A stretch of DNA of 64,000 nt from positions 60,640,969 through 60,704,968 of the forward strand of contig CM073468.1 of the NCBI GenBank assembly GCA_037074535.1. The letters are read 5' to 3'. A program made the translations under genes and the position numbers. The notes under the pieces were generated by a model. That model searched no databases, was not told the DNA's origin, and worked only from the letters and a program-made list of their open reading frames with translations. This document shows positions 38,734-51,210 of this stretch, one piece after another (within the stretch, counting starts at the first letter, position 1; each line of letters starts with the position of its first letter). This stretch comes from Gleditsia sinensis (lineage: Eukaryota > Streptophyta > Magnoliopsida > Fabales > Fabaceae).

Positions 38734-41700
38734 TGTTAGAATGTTGCTTCAGGATACAAAGCGGGTTTCTACGTGGCTTCAGGCGTTGCTATTATGTTGG
38801 GATATTGAACAATATAAACTTCTTTATTTATTGCCTCATTTTTAGGTTCATCCATATGTGCATGCAGGTTGTTTTTATCTATTAAACTCTCGTTGACCAT
38901 ATTTCTAGAATAGCTAAACATGGATTGCTATATTTTCTCATTATCAGTTATTGTATCAGCTTTATAAACCTTTATTGTTAATTGAATAAGATAGCTCATT
39001 TCCTCAACTTTCTTTACGTGCTCACTACTTTCTAAGTTAACACTTGGTATCATAGTTTGGGTAAAATTATTTGAGTGAACTGTAAGATATAAAACAGAGA
39101 ACCAGTGAATAGCATAAACAATAACTGATGGCTTTAGATAGTAACTTCGATCAGCCAGTAATTTCAAAGCTTATAAGCCACTATGATCATTGGGTCATGC
39201 TTACGAAATTTTTTTAAAGATCAAAAGATACTGGAGCTTGGTTGAAGATGGGATACCTACAGTAGCAGAATGAGTAGAACTCTCAAAGGATCAAAGGAAG
39301 AATATTGAGGATATAAAGTTAAAAGACCTCAAGGTGAAGAACTATTTTTTCCAAGCCATTGATAGACCAATCTTGGAAACTATCTTGGTCAAAAATACAA
39401 CAAAGGACATTTGGGATTCTTTAAAACAAAAATATCAAGGGATTGCCAAAATGAAAAGAGTTCAACTCCAAACCCTTTGAAAAAAGTGGGAGTTACTGCA
39501 TATGAAGAATGGAGAAGATTTTGCTAATTATTTTGCACGTACGCTTACCATTGCCAACAAAAAACAAATTCATAGAGAAAAGATGAATGATATTGATGTT
39601 ATTGAGAAGATTTTGCGATCAATGACCCCAAATTTTGATTAAGTAGTATGCTCAATCAAAGAATCCAATTATATGGATGTTCTATCCATTGGCAAGTTGC
39701 AAAGCAATTTACTAGTCCATGAATAGAGAACAAAAGGACACATCACCATCAAAGAGCAAGCTCTCAAAGTTACTACTAACAACAATGCTAGTGAAAAAAA
39801 CCGAGGTCAATGTGGCTTTCATGGTAGGGGACACAAGAAAGGAAGAGATAACTTTGACAAATCTCAAGCATAATGGTTTTACTATCATGACTATGGCCAC
39901 TTTTAGTATGAATGTCCTAATAGGGAATAAGGGGTAAAAGCAAACAAAGCTAATTAAGTAGAAACATATGAAGATATATTGTTGATGGCTCAAGTTGGTA
40001 TGCAAGCAAAAGACAATGGTGAAGTCTGGTTCTTAGATTCAGGTTGTAGTAATCATATGATTAGGAAGAAAGAATTGTTTCTCTCTTTAGATAAAACTTT
40101 TACAAAATAAGTCAAAATTGGAAACAACTTTAGTTTGGACATCAAAGGCAAAGGAAATGTGAAGCTTCAGTTCAACAACATTGTACAAGTTATCACAAGA
40201 GTCTTCTATGTATTGGACTTGAAAAATAATCTACTTAATATGGGTCAATTACAAGAAAATGGGCTCACCATTGTGATTCAACAAGATAAATATAAGATTT
40301 ATAATCCTTTAAAAGGATTTATCATAGAGCCATCAATGACCCCCAATAGAATATTGTTATTAATGATTCAACCTCATCATAAGAAAAAGTTTGCTTAAAT
40401 ACCATATAACTGATGATACTGCAATACTATGGCATTAACGGTACAATCATTTTAGCTTTAGAGTACTTAAAGTTCTTCAAGATAAGAATATGATGTGAAG
40501 ATTACCATAATTTAAGACTCCTTTAAATTTCTACGAAAGCTGTTTAGTTGGCAAGCAATCAAGGAAGCCATTTCCAAATAAGTGTACGTGGAGAGCTTCC
40601 AAGATTTTGGAATTGATCCATGCTTATCTCTGTGGGCCAATCCAACCTACCTCAAATGGCAACAAGCATTATTTGCTTACATTCATTTATGACTTAAGCC
40701 GCAAAACATTGGTGTATTTTTTAGTAGAAAAATCCAAGGTATTTGACATTTTCCAACAATTTAAAAGTTTGGTGGAAATATAATTAGAGGAACATATAAA
40801 AGTCTCGAAAATGAATTGAAGTGGGGAGTTTAATTCTTTGGAATTTACCACTTTTTGTGAAGAATGTGACATTCAACAGCAACTTACAGCAACATATTGC
40901 CCGCAACAAAATAGTATCGCAGAGAGGAAAAATCGAACTATCATGAATCTAGTTCGATACATGCTAGCAGATAAAAAAGTACCTAAAATTTTTTGGCCAA
41001 AAGCTGTAAAATGGACAGTCTATGTTTTGAACAGGAGCCCTACCTTTGCAGTTTGAAATCTTACTCTAGAAGAAGCCTAGATTGGATCAAAACCTTCAGT
41101 GGCTCACTTTTAAGTGTTTAGGTGCATAGCATATATGCATGTTCTTGATCAAACAAGAGTTGAGCTCCAAGATAAAAATCAAAGATACATTTTGTTAGGT
41201 GTAAGTGAAGAATCAAAAGCCTACTATTTGTATAATTCACTTTCTAAAAAGGTGATCATAACCTGAGATGTTATTTTTGAAAAGGATGAGTATTGAAAAT
41301 AGGAAGACGATACACAAAAGCTTGTTACCCAGGAGACTCACTAGAATGAATCTAAAAATTTTGATGAAGCAGTAATCATAATTCCATTAAATTCAGATAG
41401 TGACAACTCAAATCAAAGCACTCAAATGCCACTTAAAGCAATGTATCGAGACCTAATCAACTTAGCAAAGGATTCAAAGGGCACGTTACTGGATGAGACA
41501 TAATGAGAGTGGGGAGGGACATTCTGATGAAGAGAACATAGTTTATTTAGCTATGTATGCAAGTAGTGATCCAACAAATCATATTGAAGCTTTGTAGACT
41601 AATAAATGGAAACAAGCGATGAAAGCTAAGCTTGAAGCAATCAAGAAAAATGACACTTGAGAGTTAATTGATTTTCCAATCAATAGTAAAAGCATTAGGG

Positions 41701-43241
41701 TAAAATGGATATTCAAAAAAAAAAGTACAAAGAAAATAGAGAGATAGACAAACACAAAGCTCGTCTTGTGACAAAGGGGTATTCATAGATGTATAATATA
41801 AACTATGAAGAGCTGGATATCAAATCAACTTTCTTGCATGGAGAATTAATAGATGGGGTATATGTTGATCAACCTCTAGAATTTATAAAACCAGGAAACG
41901 AACAAAAGATCTATAAATTAAAGAAATCATTGTATAGGCTCAAGAAGGCACTCTAAGCATGGTATAACAGAATTGAGACTTACTTTCTCCAACAAGGATT
42001 TCAAAAGTGTTCTTAAGAGCATACCCTTTTCATTAAAATTGGAGAAAAATGTACCATCCTGATTATCTGTCTTTATGTTGATGACCTTATTTATATAAGG
42101 AATAATGAAGTCATTTTTGCTAAACTTAAAAGCTCAATGATAAAAGAGTTTAACATGACTAATTTAGAAAGAATGAGATATTTTCTTAGTTTCGAAATAT
42201 TACAACATGCATATGGTATTTTCATGGGACAAAAGAAATATGCCATGGATATCTTAAATCGATTTAAAATGGAGAATTGCAATTTAGTAAACACTCCAAT
42301 AGTTCATGCCTCAAAATTGACAAAAGATCCGAATGGAGTAAGAGTGAGCAACACGTTATACATATAGATTGTTGGGTGCTTAATGTATTTGTTTACCACG
42401 TGTCTAGATATTATGTTTGTGGTTAGCTTAATCAGTCATGTTATAGAGCATCCAATTGAACTTCATTTATTAGTTGCAAAAAGAGTTCTTCGTTACTTAA
42501 GAGGAACTACAGAGCTTGGCATATTCTATAAAAATTGAGGAGATCCTGAATTATATGCTTTTTCTAACAATGATTATGTAGGGGATTTGGAAGATAGAAA
42601 AAGCAAGCAAAGGTATGTATTCTCTTGAGTGGAGGTGTTGTATCACGGTGTTAAAAAAAATAGCCTATAGTTACGTTGCCCACAAGTGAATCCGAGTTTG
42701 TTTCAACAATTTCATGTGCTTGTCAAGCTATATGGCTACGTAGAATTTTAGTGTAATTTGGTCTTATTCAACGAACAACCACAACTATCTTCTGTGATAA
42801 CAATTTAACCATCAAACTCTCGAAGAATCCTATCTTGCATGGACATAACAAGCACATAAATTTGCATTTTCATTTTCTTAGGGATTTTTCTAACGATAGA
42901 GTTGTAGAGTTGGTTTATCGATAAACACAAAAGTAGATAGTACACTTATGACTAAACTATAAAAGACTGACGCATTCTTCAAACTTTAAAGTATGGTGGA
43001 AATGTGTTTGGAATCAAGTTTAAACTAATACTTTTAAGGGAAGAAATGTTGCAATGTTGCTTTAGGTTAACAAAATGACTTCCTACGTGGCTTCATGCGT
43101 TGCTATTCTATTGGGGACTTGAACAATATAAGTTTGTTTATTTATTGCTTCAAATTTAGGTCATGTAGGTTGTTTTCATTCATTAAGCTCTCATTGACTA
43201 TGTTTCTAGGATAGTTGAACATGGGTTGCTATTTTTTCTCA

Positions 43242-43247
<6 letters not shown>
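38734..43247 (+). mobile_element. Ty1/Copia retrotransposon, decayed, between VPS3 and DXR
   Basis: The 5' LTR is 38734-39042 (starts TGTTAGAATGTTGCTT, ends TTAACA) and is followed by the primer-binding site TGGTATCATAG at 39045. The 3' LTR starts at 43047 (TGTTGCAATGTTGCTT). It matches the 5' LTR for about 200 bp, after which a (TA)n tract begins at about 43249, so its end is lost. The internal region encodes gag, protease, integrase, reverse transcriptase and RNase H in Copia order with many stops. It is a different family from the two copies inside VPS3. Confidence 0.9.
39128..42960 (+). pseudogene. Copia Gag-Pol remnant (intergenic)
   Basis: Gag starts at about 39128 (MALDSNFDQPVISKLISHYD) and is shifted within 30 codons. 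The gag middle is at 39320-39720. A degraded zinc knuckle is at about 39880. The protease motif WFLDSGCSNHM is at about 40028. Integrase covers about 40620-41060 (QQLTATYCPQQNSIAERKNRT). The reverse transcriptase active-site box YVDDLIYI is at about 42073, and the RNase H region is at 42540-42960. Stops are present in every domain, so it cannot yield a full polyprotein. Confidence 0.85.

Positions 43248-43248
<1 letters not shown>

Positions 43249-43315
<67 letters not shown>
43249..43315. repeat. Long (TA)n microsatellite
   Basis: About 67 bp of uninterrupted TA, replacing the end of the 3' LTR of the preceding Copia element. Shortly after it, two further copies of a GTTTCTAG(A/G)ATAGTT stretch from the LTR interior appear at about 43338-43375. 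Confidence 0.9.
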
Positions 43316-43317
<2 letters not shown>

Positions 43318-44189
43318 CACGCACTCATAAAAAATGTTTCTAGAATAGTTGAACATTTTAATGTTTCTAGGATAGTTTAATCCGATTTTAACTAGTTTTT
43401 TTAAAAGAAAATGTGTTGACTTTACATTAATTTAGAATTTTATATTAAAAATTTTTTTTCTAAATCACGAAAAAAAATATTTGTGCTTGAAAAAAGACCC
43501 TCCGTAAAAGAGAGATGTGAGGTGTTTGCCTCCACTAATGTATTTTTAGATGTATTGTTATATAATTTTAATTTATACTTTCTATGAGGTGTATTGTCTC
43601 GTAGGATCATTTTTCTATCTTTTTCAACCTAATGCTTGTTGAATGATATTCTTATTAACAAAAGTAAAAGGGCTACAAACTACATCATACACATATATAG
43701 CTAGCATGCGTATGGTTCTTGATAGATAAGCAAACTTTTAATTTAATTTTTTTTTTAATTTAATCTTTCAGATATAAAATGTCTCTAATGTCATCCCTCA
43801 ATTAATTTTTAATTTATTGTTAAAATTATATATTTTTATAATTTAATATATGAATTGACACTGATTTAATATTAATTTGACACTCATATAATATTTATTT
43901 ATAAATATAGTTAATTTGATTTTAAATTAAAACTATGTCTAAATGTCATTAAAGTGTCCATGAAGTACAAAATAATATCACATCAAATAAATTTGATAAA
44001 AAAAATTATAATTTTAGAATTAATCTTGACATCAAATTTTGATAGATAATTTAATTGGAAAATAACATTGCAAGCACTTTTACTCTGAGAGAAAAAAATT
44101 TAAAAAAAAATTATAAAGGACTAAATTAAAATTTTATCTATTTATCATAAACTAAAATAAAAATTTCCTCAATAACTTATTACAAAGCA

Positions 44190-45110
44190 TAATATCAAGG
44201 TTTTGATGTCATTAAAACTTAACACCGTCCAGGCACTCAGGGAAGAGTAAGGATCCGGCTTGTCACAATTTCAAATTCTTTGGTTTTCAACCGTTATCAT
44301 ATCTTATAAAATCAGTTGCTAGAATATTAGGGCATATTTGCTTTGACTTTTTAAAATTTTTAATTTTATTAAAATTTTAAAATAAATATAAATATATGTT
44401 TATTTATTATTTTAATTTTAGAAAAATATTTTTTAAATTTATAAAAATTATAAAAAAATATTTTTAACATTTTTAATATTATAACACATTATAATAATAA
44501 TACTTTTGTAATTATTTCAAATTATATATATGTATTTAAATAGTTAGTTAGGCAAAAAAATTTCTATTACCTTCAAAACGACAGTGTTTATTCATTTTAT
44601 TTTTATTGTTGTATTTCAGTCGTATCAATTTATATAAAATAATTAGATAATATCATTTTAAAATAAAATTGGCTGAATTATTTATTTAAACAAATAACTC
44701 AAAAAATGTATATTTAGATCAATAGTTTTAATTAATTTTTTTGATAAAATTAATTTTAAAAACTGAAAAAAAAAGTTTATTAATTGTTAGAAATATATTT
44801 AAATAAATAAATAACTTTAACTGCAAACTTAAAAAATTAAATTTATCTTCTTTTTTTATAATATTAATATTTTCGTGCTCTTTTAATATAAAACTAAATT
44901 CGCTTTAAGTATTGAAATTTCGCTTTTTCATGAATTTTTTTTTCTATACTCAAGTTTGTGGCCAGGTTTTATTTATCCTTCCTTTTTTCTTAATTTGAGG
45001 GACAGCATTTTTTTCATGATATTACTTATATAATCTGAATCTGTTTTTCTCCATAATAAGATTGTTGAAGCGGTTTTTTTTCTCTTTTTTAATTTTAATT
45101 TTAGCGTTTG
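44190..45110 (+). repeat. Diverged duplicate of the DXR promoter and leader (upstream copy)
   Basis: Two blocks match the DXR upstream region in the same order and orientation. Block 1 (44192-44330) matches 51211-51375, sharing TATCAAGGTTTTG.TGTCATT, AAGGATCCG and CCATATCTT-like stretches. Block 2 (about 44970-45095) matches about 52345-52460, including CCTTTTTTCTT, the TATATAA box (45027-45033 against 52405-52411) and GCTGAAGTAG-like ends. The AT-rich middle does not align by eye. I infer a direct duplication about 7 kb apart, with this copy lacking a working gene. Confidence 0.7.
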
Positions 45111-45239
45111 AGTGATTGCTCTTAATCATGATATCAAATCCAACAAAATTAAATAACTTCAATAAAAATTCTTAACTCTTATTGAGAGTTGTTTATAGTA
45201 GACAACAGTTCACTGTGGCACACCATAACACAAAAAGAA

Positions 45240-46670
45240 TGTCTAAATTTAAGTACTGTTATTTTTATAAATAATAGTGTTTAAATAAAAAAAATTATTT
45301 TATATTATATATTTTTATTATTTTTAAATATTATTATTAAAAATATTATTTAAAATAAATTTATATTATTTTTAAAAATTTTATTTATATATTTGTTGTT
45401 TTAAAATTTTTGTTTCACCTAAAAATTTAAATTAAAATATTATTTAAATTTTTTTAAATATATTTATTATTTTAAAATTAAAATATATTAATTATATTTT
45501 AAATTAAAATATAAATAAATATGAATAAAATATAAAAATATAAAATAATTTGTAGAATTTATTTAATAAATTTTTTAAAATTATATTATTAAAATAAAAA
45601 ATTATTTAAAATAAAATAATAATAAAATAATAATATAAATTTTATTTAAACAAGTCTAATGAATTACACTGTTACTCTAACCCCCTCGTGCTGCTACCCC
45701 TGAAAAAGTGACCAGAGTTTTGACTTCGCACAGCATTCTCTTTAGTCGTACGGTGGGAGTGCCTTGTGTTTTTTTTTTTAAAAAAAAAACAAATTACTAT
45801 ATCATTATTCACAATTTTTTTTTAATAAAGTAAGAGAGTGAACTGTACAATTTTCAACTGATTGATTGGTGAAACCGCTGTATCTGCTTCTTTCTTGCGA
45901 GACAAAATAATAAATATAATATAAAATATATTTGAGTATGAAATGTGAGACTTGTGAACAGGGGCCGGTTCATGATTGCTGTAACACTTGCCGGTAACAC
46001 GGTAGGATTAGGTCCTATGCGTACAGTTCAGAATTATTACAGCAAAAAAATAAAAAAGAAAATCGAATCAAATCAAAATATTTTTATATGATCCGGTTTC
46101 ACAAATTTTGACGGATGCCTATTTCTCTTGTTTAAATTTATATAATTAATTTAATTTGATTGAACATTCAAAATTAAATTAAATCAAACTGTAAATATTC
46201 TTATTTTTAATATATTTTTAACGGCTCAATTAAAAAAATTTCTTTTTTGATATCTTCAAATCAAATAACTTTACATATAATTAGAATTGAGCATAAATGG
46301 AATTTGATCAAGTTGGACTAGAGGCTTAACTTGAACAAATAACATTAGAATTAAAAAAAAAACTCTAATTTATCATTGATAAAAGTTTTAAATTACAAAA
46401 AAAAATTATGTTAAATACGATCAGGTTAATTAATTTTTTTAAAAAAAAATTATATTAAAATAGAGTGACAGAGAAATTTCACAAAAAAAAATATAAATAT
46501 AGGAGATCGATCGGATTAAATTTTAAAAATTCTATAAATTACACTCAAACTACTTATATTTACTTAACTTTTAAATAAAATACAATTTATTTAAATTTAT
46601 TACTATTACAAATTTTTTTAACAGTTTCACTTTGAACGAAAATGTGAAGTTGTGCACCCTATATCTATCG
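45240..46670. other. Extremely AT-rich intergenic DNA
   Basis: From about 45240 to 45660 the sequence is nearly pure A/T with TTTAAAATAT-type motifs. A less AT-biased patch lies at 45660-45780. A stretch at 46236-46265 resembles the end of DXR exon 1. No gene was recognised. Confidence 0.5.
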
Positions 46671-47638
46671 GCAAAGTACTAAATTTTGTTTCGAGGTACC
46701 GTTTTGGTAACTTCAGAAATGGAAACATTTCGAAACATTTCGGAAATTTCGAAGAAACGGAAGAATTTTTAAAAAACGTTTCAAATAATTTTAAATAATA
46801 TTTTTTTTAAATTTTAAAAAATTTTAACATAATATTAATGATATAGATATATAAAATTATATTAAAATTAATTCGAATTAATGTCTATAATTGAATAGTA
46901 AATAAATATACTACTACAGTAGGGACTTCAACTCAAATCCTAACAGCATTCAGTAACAATTTCTCTCTTACATCTATCTCTCCATCTTCTTTTTAAACTC
47001 TTTCGTGATATTTATATTTAAGTCTCTTTCTCTGTCGACCATGATTCTATCTCTATATTTAGGTATATTCATTTCTCTTTACCTTTCAATCTCTCTTTAC
47101 ATCATTTTTGTAGTTTCCTCTTTAAAATGAAAATAAATAAATAAAATGTCATGAGAACAAAAGGGGAAAGTATGAAGTTAATAAAGATGTTGTGATTTGT
47201 GAGAGAAAATAACTTCGTGTTAGATGTGATATAATTTTATTTTTATCTATTTTTAGATTGTCAATTTTTTTATTTTTCAAATTAGTTTAATACTTTTCCA
47301 TCGAAACAAGAGTATTTCTATCGAAATAATTCGAAACAAGAGTATTTCCATCGAAATAATTCAAAACAAGAGTATTTCTATCGAAATAATTAACTCGAAA
47401 CAAGAGTATTTCTATCGAAACAACTCGAAATAAGAGTATTTTCACCAAAATTTCTATTGAAACAAGAATATTTCTACCGAAATATTTCGAAACATAGTAA
47501 TTATAATTGAAATAGCATAATTTCTTAACAAACATTTTGTTTCGTTTCGATAACTTCGTTTCGTATCAGTGATTCAGAAAACAGAAACGTTTCAGTCGTT
47601 TCGATGGAAAAAAAAAAAAAAGAAATTTAGTTCCTTGT
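46671..47638. mobile_element. Putative non-autonomous DNA element rich in TTTCGAAAC repeats
   Basis: The ends form an inverted repeat (left GCAAAGTACTAAATTT, right on the opposite strand ACAAGGAACTAAATTT). Both flanks carry CTATCG (46665-46670 and 47639-47644). Beneath the ends are many TTTCGAAA/CGTTTCGA motifs, and a 30-bp tandem repeat lies at 47301-47480. No coding was seen. The 6-bp duplication does not point to one superfamily, and the boundaries may be off by a few bases. Confidence 0.6.
47301..47480. repeat. 30-bp minisatellite of TCGAAACAAGAGTATTTC type
   Basis: Unit starts at 47301, 47331, 47361, 47395 and 47425 (spacing 30, 30, 34, 30), followed by decayed copies to about 47480. 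Consensus unit: TCGAAACAAGAGTATTTC plus TATCGAAATAAT. It sits inside the inverted-repeat element 46671-47638. Confidence 0.85.
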
Positions 47639-47918
47639 CTATCGGTTCTACCGTTCTAGGCCAAAGACGAAAACTGAGAGGGGGCTAAAAAGCATTACAG
47701 TTCTTTAAGCAACCATAAACATTAGGTAAAAAGCTCAAACAAACTCAAAATTTAAAACAATTTGTAAAAGAGTTAGTGGATGATGCAATTTGTTGTCCCT
47801 TAAAACAACTTATTGCTTTTCAAAATAAAAATGTATAAAGTCATCACATAAGTATTTTTCAAGTTATACATATTTTGCACTTGTTGAACTGAGTGTTAAC
47901 TATTAGATTAAAAATTAT

Positions 47919-48372
47919 AGTATAATTCTTTTTATTTAACCTTAATAATTTAAACATTACATATTAATTATAACTTGATCATTATATGAGCCTTCACCAC
48001 GAGACAATTATTGTCACAATTCGGTCAACAATCTCTCATTCAACAATTATTCTTATTAAGATTTAAACATGTTATTTTAATTGGATATTTTCAAAGTAGT
48101 ATAATTTTTTTTATTTAACCATAATAGTTTAAACATTACGTATCAATTATAATTTGACTATCATATGAACTTTCACCACGGAACAACTGTTGTCACAACT
48201 CAGTCAACAATCTCTCCTTCAACAATTGTTTTTACTAAGATTTGAACATGTAATTTCAGCTGAATATCAATTATTGGATTAAGCGCTAACTATTAAGTTA
48301 AAAGGTATACTTAGTAGTCTTGAACTTCCACCACAAAATAATTTTTGCTACAATCTAACCAACAGCACTCAA
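47919..48372. repeat. About 178-bp tandem duplication with a partial third copy
   Basis: Copy 1 (about 47919-48096) and copy 2 (48097-48275) both run from AGTATAATT through TTTAAACATTAC, TTCACCACG and TCAACAATCTCTC to AAGATTT.AACATG. A partial, more diverged copy continues at about 48283-48372. No coding potential. Confidence 0.75.
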
Positions 48373-49558
48373 TTAAGGTTATCTATGAAAAATGTTGTAT
48401 CTTATATATATAGGTCAACTATTATAATTTTTCAAAAAATTATCTTTCTTGTTCTATACCAAAGCACGTATTTCATTATAAAATAAGCCCAACTACTTTT
48501 TCTCCATAAATAAATGAATTGTCAAGAAAAAAAAGGCATGATGTAATCAACAACTTGGCTTAGGTACTATATCTATCAAGAGCTCAAAGCTAAACCTGTT
48601 TAAGTTCTTCACATCTTTTTCATACAATAAACATCGATCACATTAAAGCTTATTCTTACCAAAAAAATATGCAGTTAAGCTAGAAAAAACCTACAACTCA
48701 GTATATACAAGGTTTATTCATGGTGACCTTAGACACAAGATAAAGCACCCTTGTGACTATAAATAACTAAGTTATTTCACATTATTTAGAACCAAAGCTA
48801 TACACTGATTTTAAATTAATGTATAAGTTATATTCACTTCTCTTTATATTTATAATTTTAAATTCAGACAAGAACTTTACTTAAAGTTCATAAAAATCTA
48901 CACTCACACCCTCTCAAATTTTAAAAAAACAAATTGCACTAACCTCCTTAATTTTAATTTCTCATAAGTATTCATTTGACTTTTTGATGATTTTCATTGA
49001 ATTGAATTAGATATGGTTTTTGAAAAAGAAAAGTATAAAGTATGAGCTTTATTAATAATTTTTGAATAAAAGGGAGATTTTTTTATATATTGACATTAAA
49101 AGAAGTGTAAATATAAATTTTAAAATTTCACAGAAAGTTTATTTGTCTATTTCCATACAAGCACAACTTGTTCTATTCAAGTTACTCAAGCTAATTACAA
49201 TTCAAAGCATCTTGTTTGAGCTCTTGTGCATCTTTGTCTAAGCAGATGCATTCTTATGAAGTAAACTAGTGAGATACAAGGCATGATGATGTGTATAAAT
49301 TAGAAACCATGAAGTACCATATGTTTTGAGCTTTATGGACCTATAATTATATATGCAAAACTTTTATTTATATAACAGTTAGGAAAAAAAAGCATTTATT
49401 CACCCTAATCTATATCCTTAATTAATTATAATTTTTTTCCATAATTTAAAAATTATTACAATATCTCCAAATATATATATCATTGCAAAAAGCATTCCGT
49501 TGTCTAAAATTGCCACTAAACTTAATGTTCTTATTGTTATGTGTGTTGCACGTGTTAT
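48373..49558. other. AT-rich intergenic DNA
   Basis: No gene, repeat array or transposon end was recognised in this 1.2 kb. Confidence 0.5.
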
Positions 49559-49561
49559 TTT

Positions 49562-50822
49562 CACTACAATAAAAATAAATTTTAGCGATGATTAGAAAAA
49601 AGTCTTTAAAACATAAAATAACAATGGATTTTAAAATTGTGGTTACTTAGCAGCGATTTTTAAAAAAATCGTCGCTAAATAACATTTAACGATAGTTTTT
49701 AAAAAAGTATTGCTATTTAGCGACGGTTTTTTAAATAACGGTCATTAAGTATTGTTAATTTTTGTTATTTTTTTAAAATTATCACTTTTTAGCGACGGTT
49801 TTTAATAGAGACGATCTTTTAAAAATCGTCGCTAAAAATAGTTATTTTTGGCACATATTTTAAAGCTATTATTTTTTAGCAACGATTTTTTGAAACTGTC
49901 ACTAAAAATATTCATTAATTTTTGCTATTTTGTAGAATTGTTAACTTTTAACGATGATTTTTTAGAAATCATCATTAAAAATTGTTATTTCTAACTCACC
50001 GATTTTCTAAAAATCATCGTTAAAAATTTTATTTTTGATGTTTCTTTTTAAAATATCAATTTTTAACGATGTTTTTTTAAAAGTGGTCACTAAATACTCT
50101 AGTTATTATATATTCCTCGTACGTCTTCTTTCTATTTTTCTTTCTCATCTTCCCTTCATTATTTTTTATTTAGATAAAGTTTCTACTTTCGATCATGTTA
50201 TTGGAGTTTTTGTGAAGAATGCTTCTCTCTTATATTTTCTTTTTATTTTTTCTAGAAAGAAACAACAATGATGTAAATCTTTGTGAAGAATTTTTTTCTT
50301 ATTTTTTCTCTGTTTTTCTATACAAAGAAACAACACTAATTCAAATTTTTGTAAATAATACTTCTCCCTCATTTTTCCTCCATTTAAATATTAGTTTTAA
50401 TTTTAAAGTTCAATTAAATTTTTATTGTTGAATTGTTTTTTTTATGGATATTATTATTGTGGATACAATTATAAGAATATTAAAAAAATATCAAAAAAAA
50501 TAAAATAAAGCGTTGACGGATTTTGTTAAAAAAAGAGAATAAATAAAATAGTTTAACGACGGTTTTTAAACATTAGCTAAAGCAAAAGATAGTTTTAGCG
50601 ACGATTTTAAACCGTCGCTAAAAAAGTATAGCTAAAACACTATCATAAAAATAAATTTAACGACGATTCCAAAACTGTCATTAAGTATGATTTAACAATG
50701 GGTTATACATAGTTCTCAAAACTGTTGTTAGATCATCGATTCTATGATAATTTTTGCAACTATCGTTGAAGATTTTAACAACAATTAAAACAATTGTTAA
50801 AAAATATTTTTTTTTTGTAGTG
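49562..50822. mobile_element. Non-autonomous CACTA (En/Spm-type) element upstream of DXR
   Basis: The ends are CACTACAATAAAAATA on the left and the inverse of CACTACAAAAAAAAAA on the right. Both flanks are TTT (49559-49561 and 50823-50825), the 3-bp duplication expected for CACTA. The subterminal regions hold many direct and inverted copies of a TTTAGCGACGGTTTTT-type palindromic unit. The centre (about 50100-50460) is pyrimidine-rich and shared with the element at 56881-58054. There is no transposase. Length 1261 bp. Confidence 0.88.
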
Positions 50823-50825
50823 TTT

Positions 50826-50951
50826 TATCACTCAGGTTATGAAAAATGACAAAAATAATTCTCCCCACAAATGACCTTCTTTTTTGTTTTATAAACTTTT
50901 GACCGTGTATAAAGAGAGATATTTTTATCATTTTTCATAGCTTGAGTGATA
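50826..50951. mobile_element. Short hairpin MITE abutting the CACTA element
   Basis: A 126-bp segment whose first and last 32 bases are near-perfect inverted repeats: TATCACTCAGGTTATGAAAA on the left, and on the right, read inversely, TATCACTCAAGCTATGAAAA. A TA duplication is possible at both ends. It lies 3 bp from the right end of the CACTA element. Confidence 0.8.
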
Positions 50952-51210
50952 TACATGACAATAAAAATGTTAGGTTTAACCATAATTTAGAATGACAAGA
51001 TGTTTTTGGTAATAGAAATATAAATTAGAGATACACGTTACAATAATTTTTATATTAAATAGAAAACTGTAATTAAAATTATAAATCAGAGTAAATAAAT
51101 ACTATTTACCCTAATAATTATAAGCACAATCCACGTATCAAGCACATACAACTAGCCCCATATAGAACAATCAACTTATAGCAAAGCACCTACTACAGTC
51201 AACTTTTATT

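Noticed and set aside
47301..47480. Regularly spaced repeats resembling a CRISPR array
   Set aside because: Units are contiguous with no unique spacers, and the genome is a plant nuclear genome.
47287..47535. Repetitive 82-codon minus-strand frame (NYFDRNTLVS repeats)
   Set aside because: Translation of the 30-bp minisatellite; not a repeat protein gene.
50035..50431. Two hydrophobic open frames
   Set aside because: They lie in the pyrimidine-rich centre of the CACTA element and are not conserved as protein in the related element at 57.4-57.6 kb.
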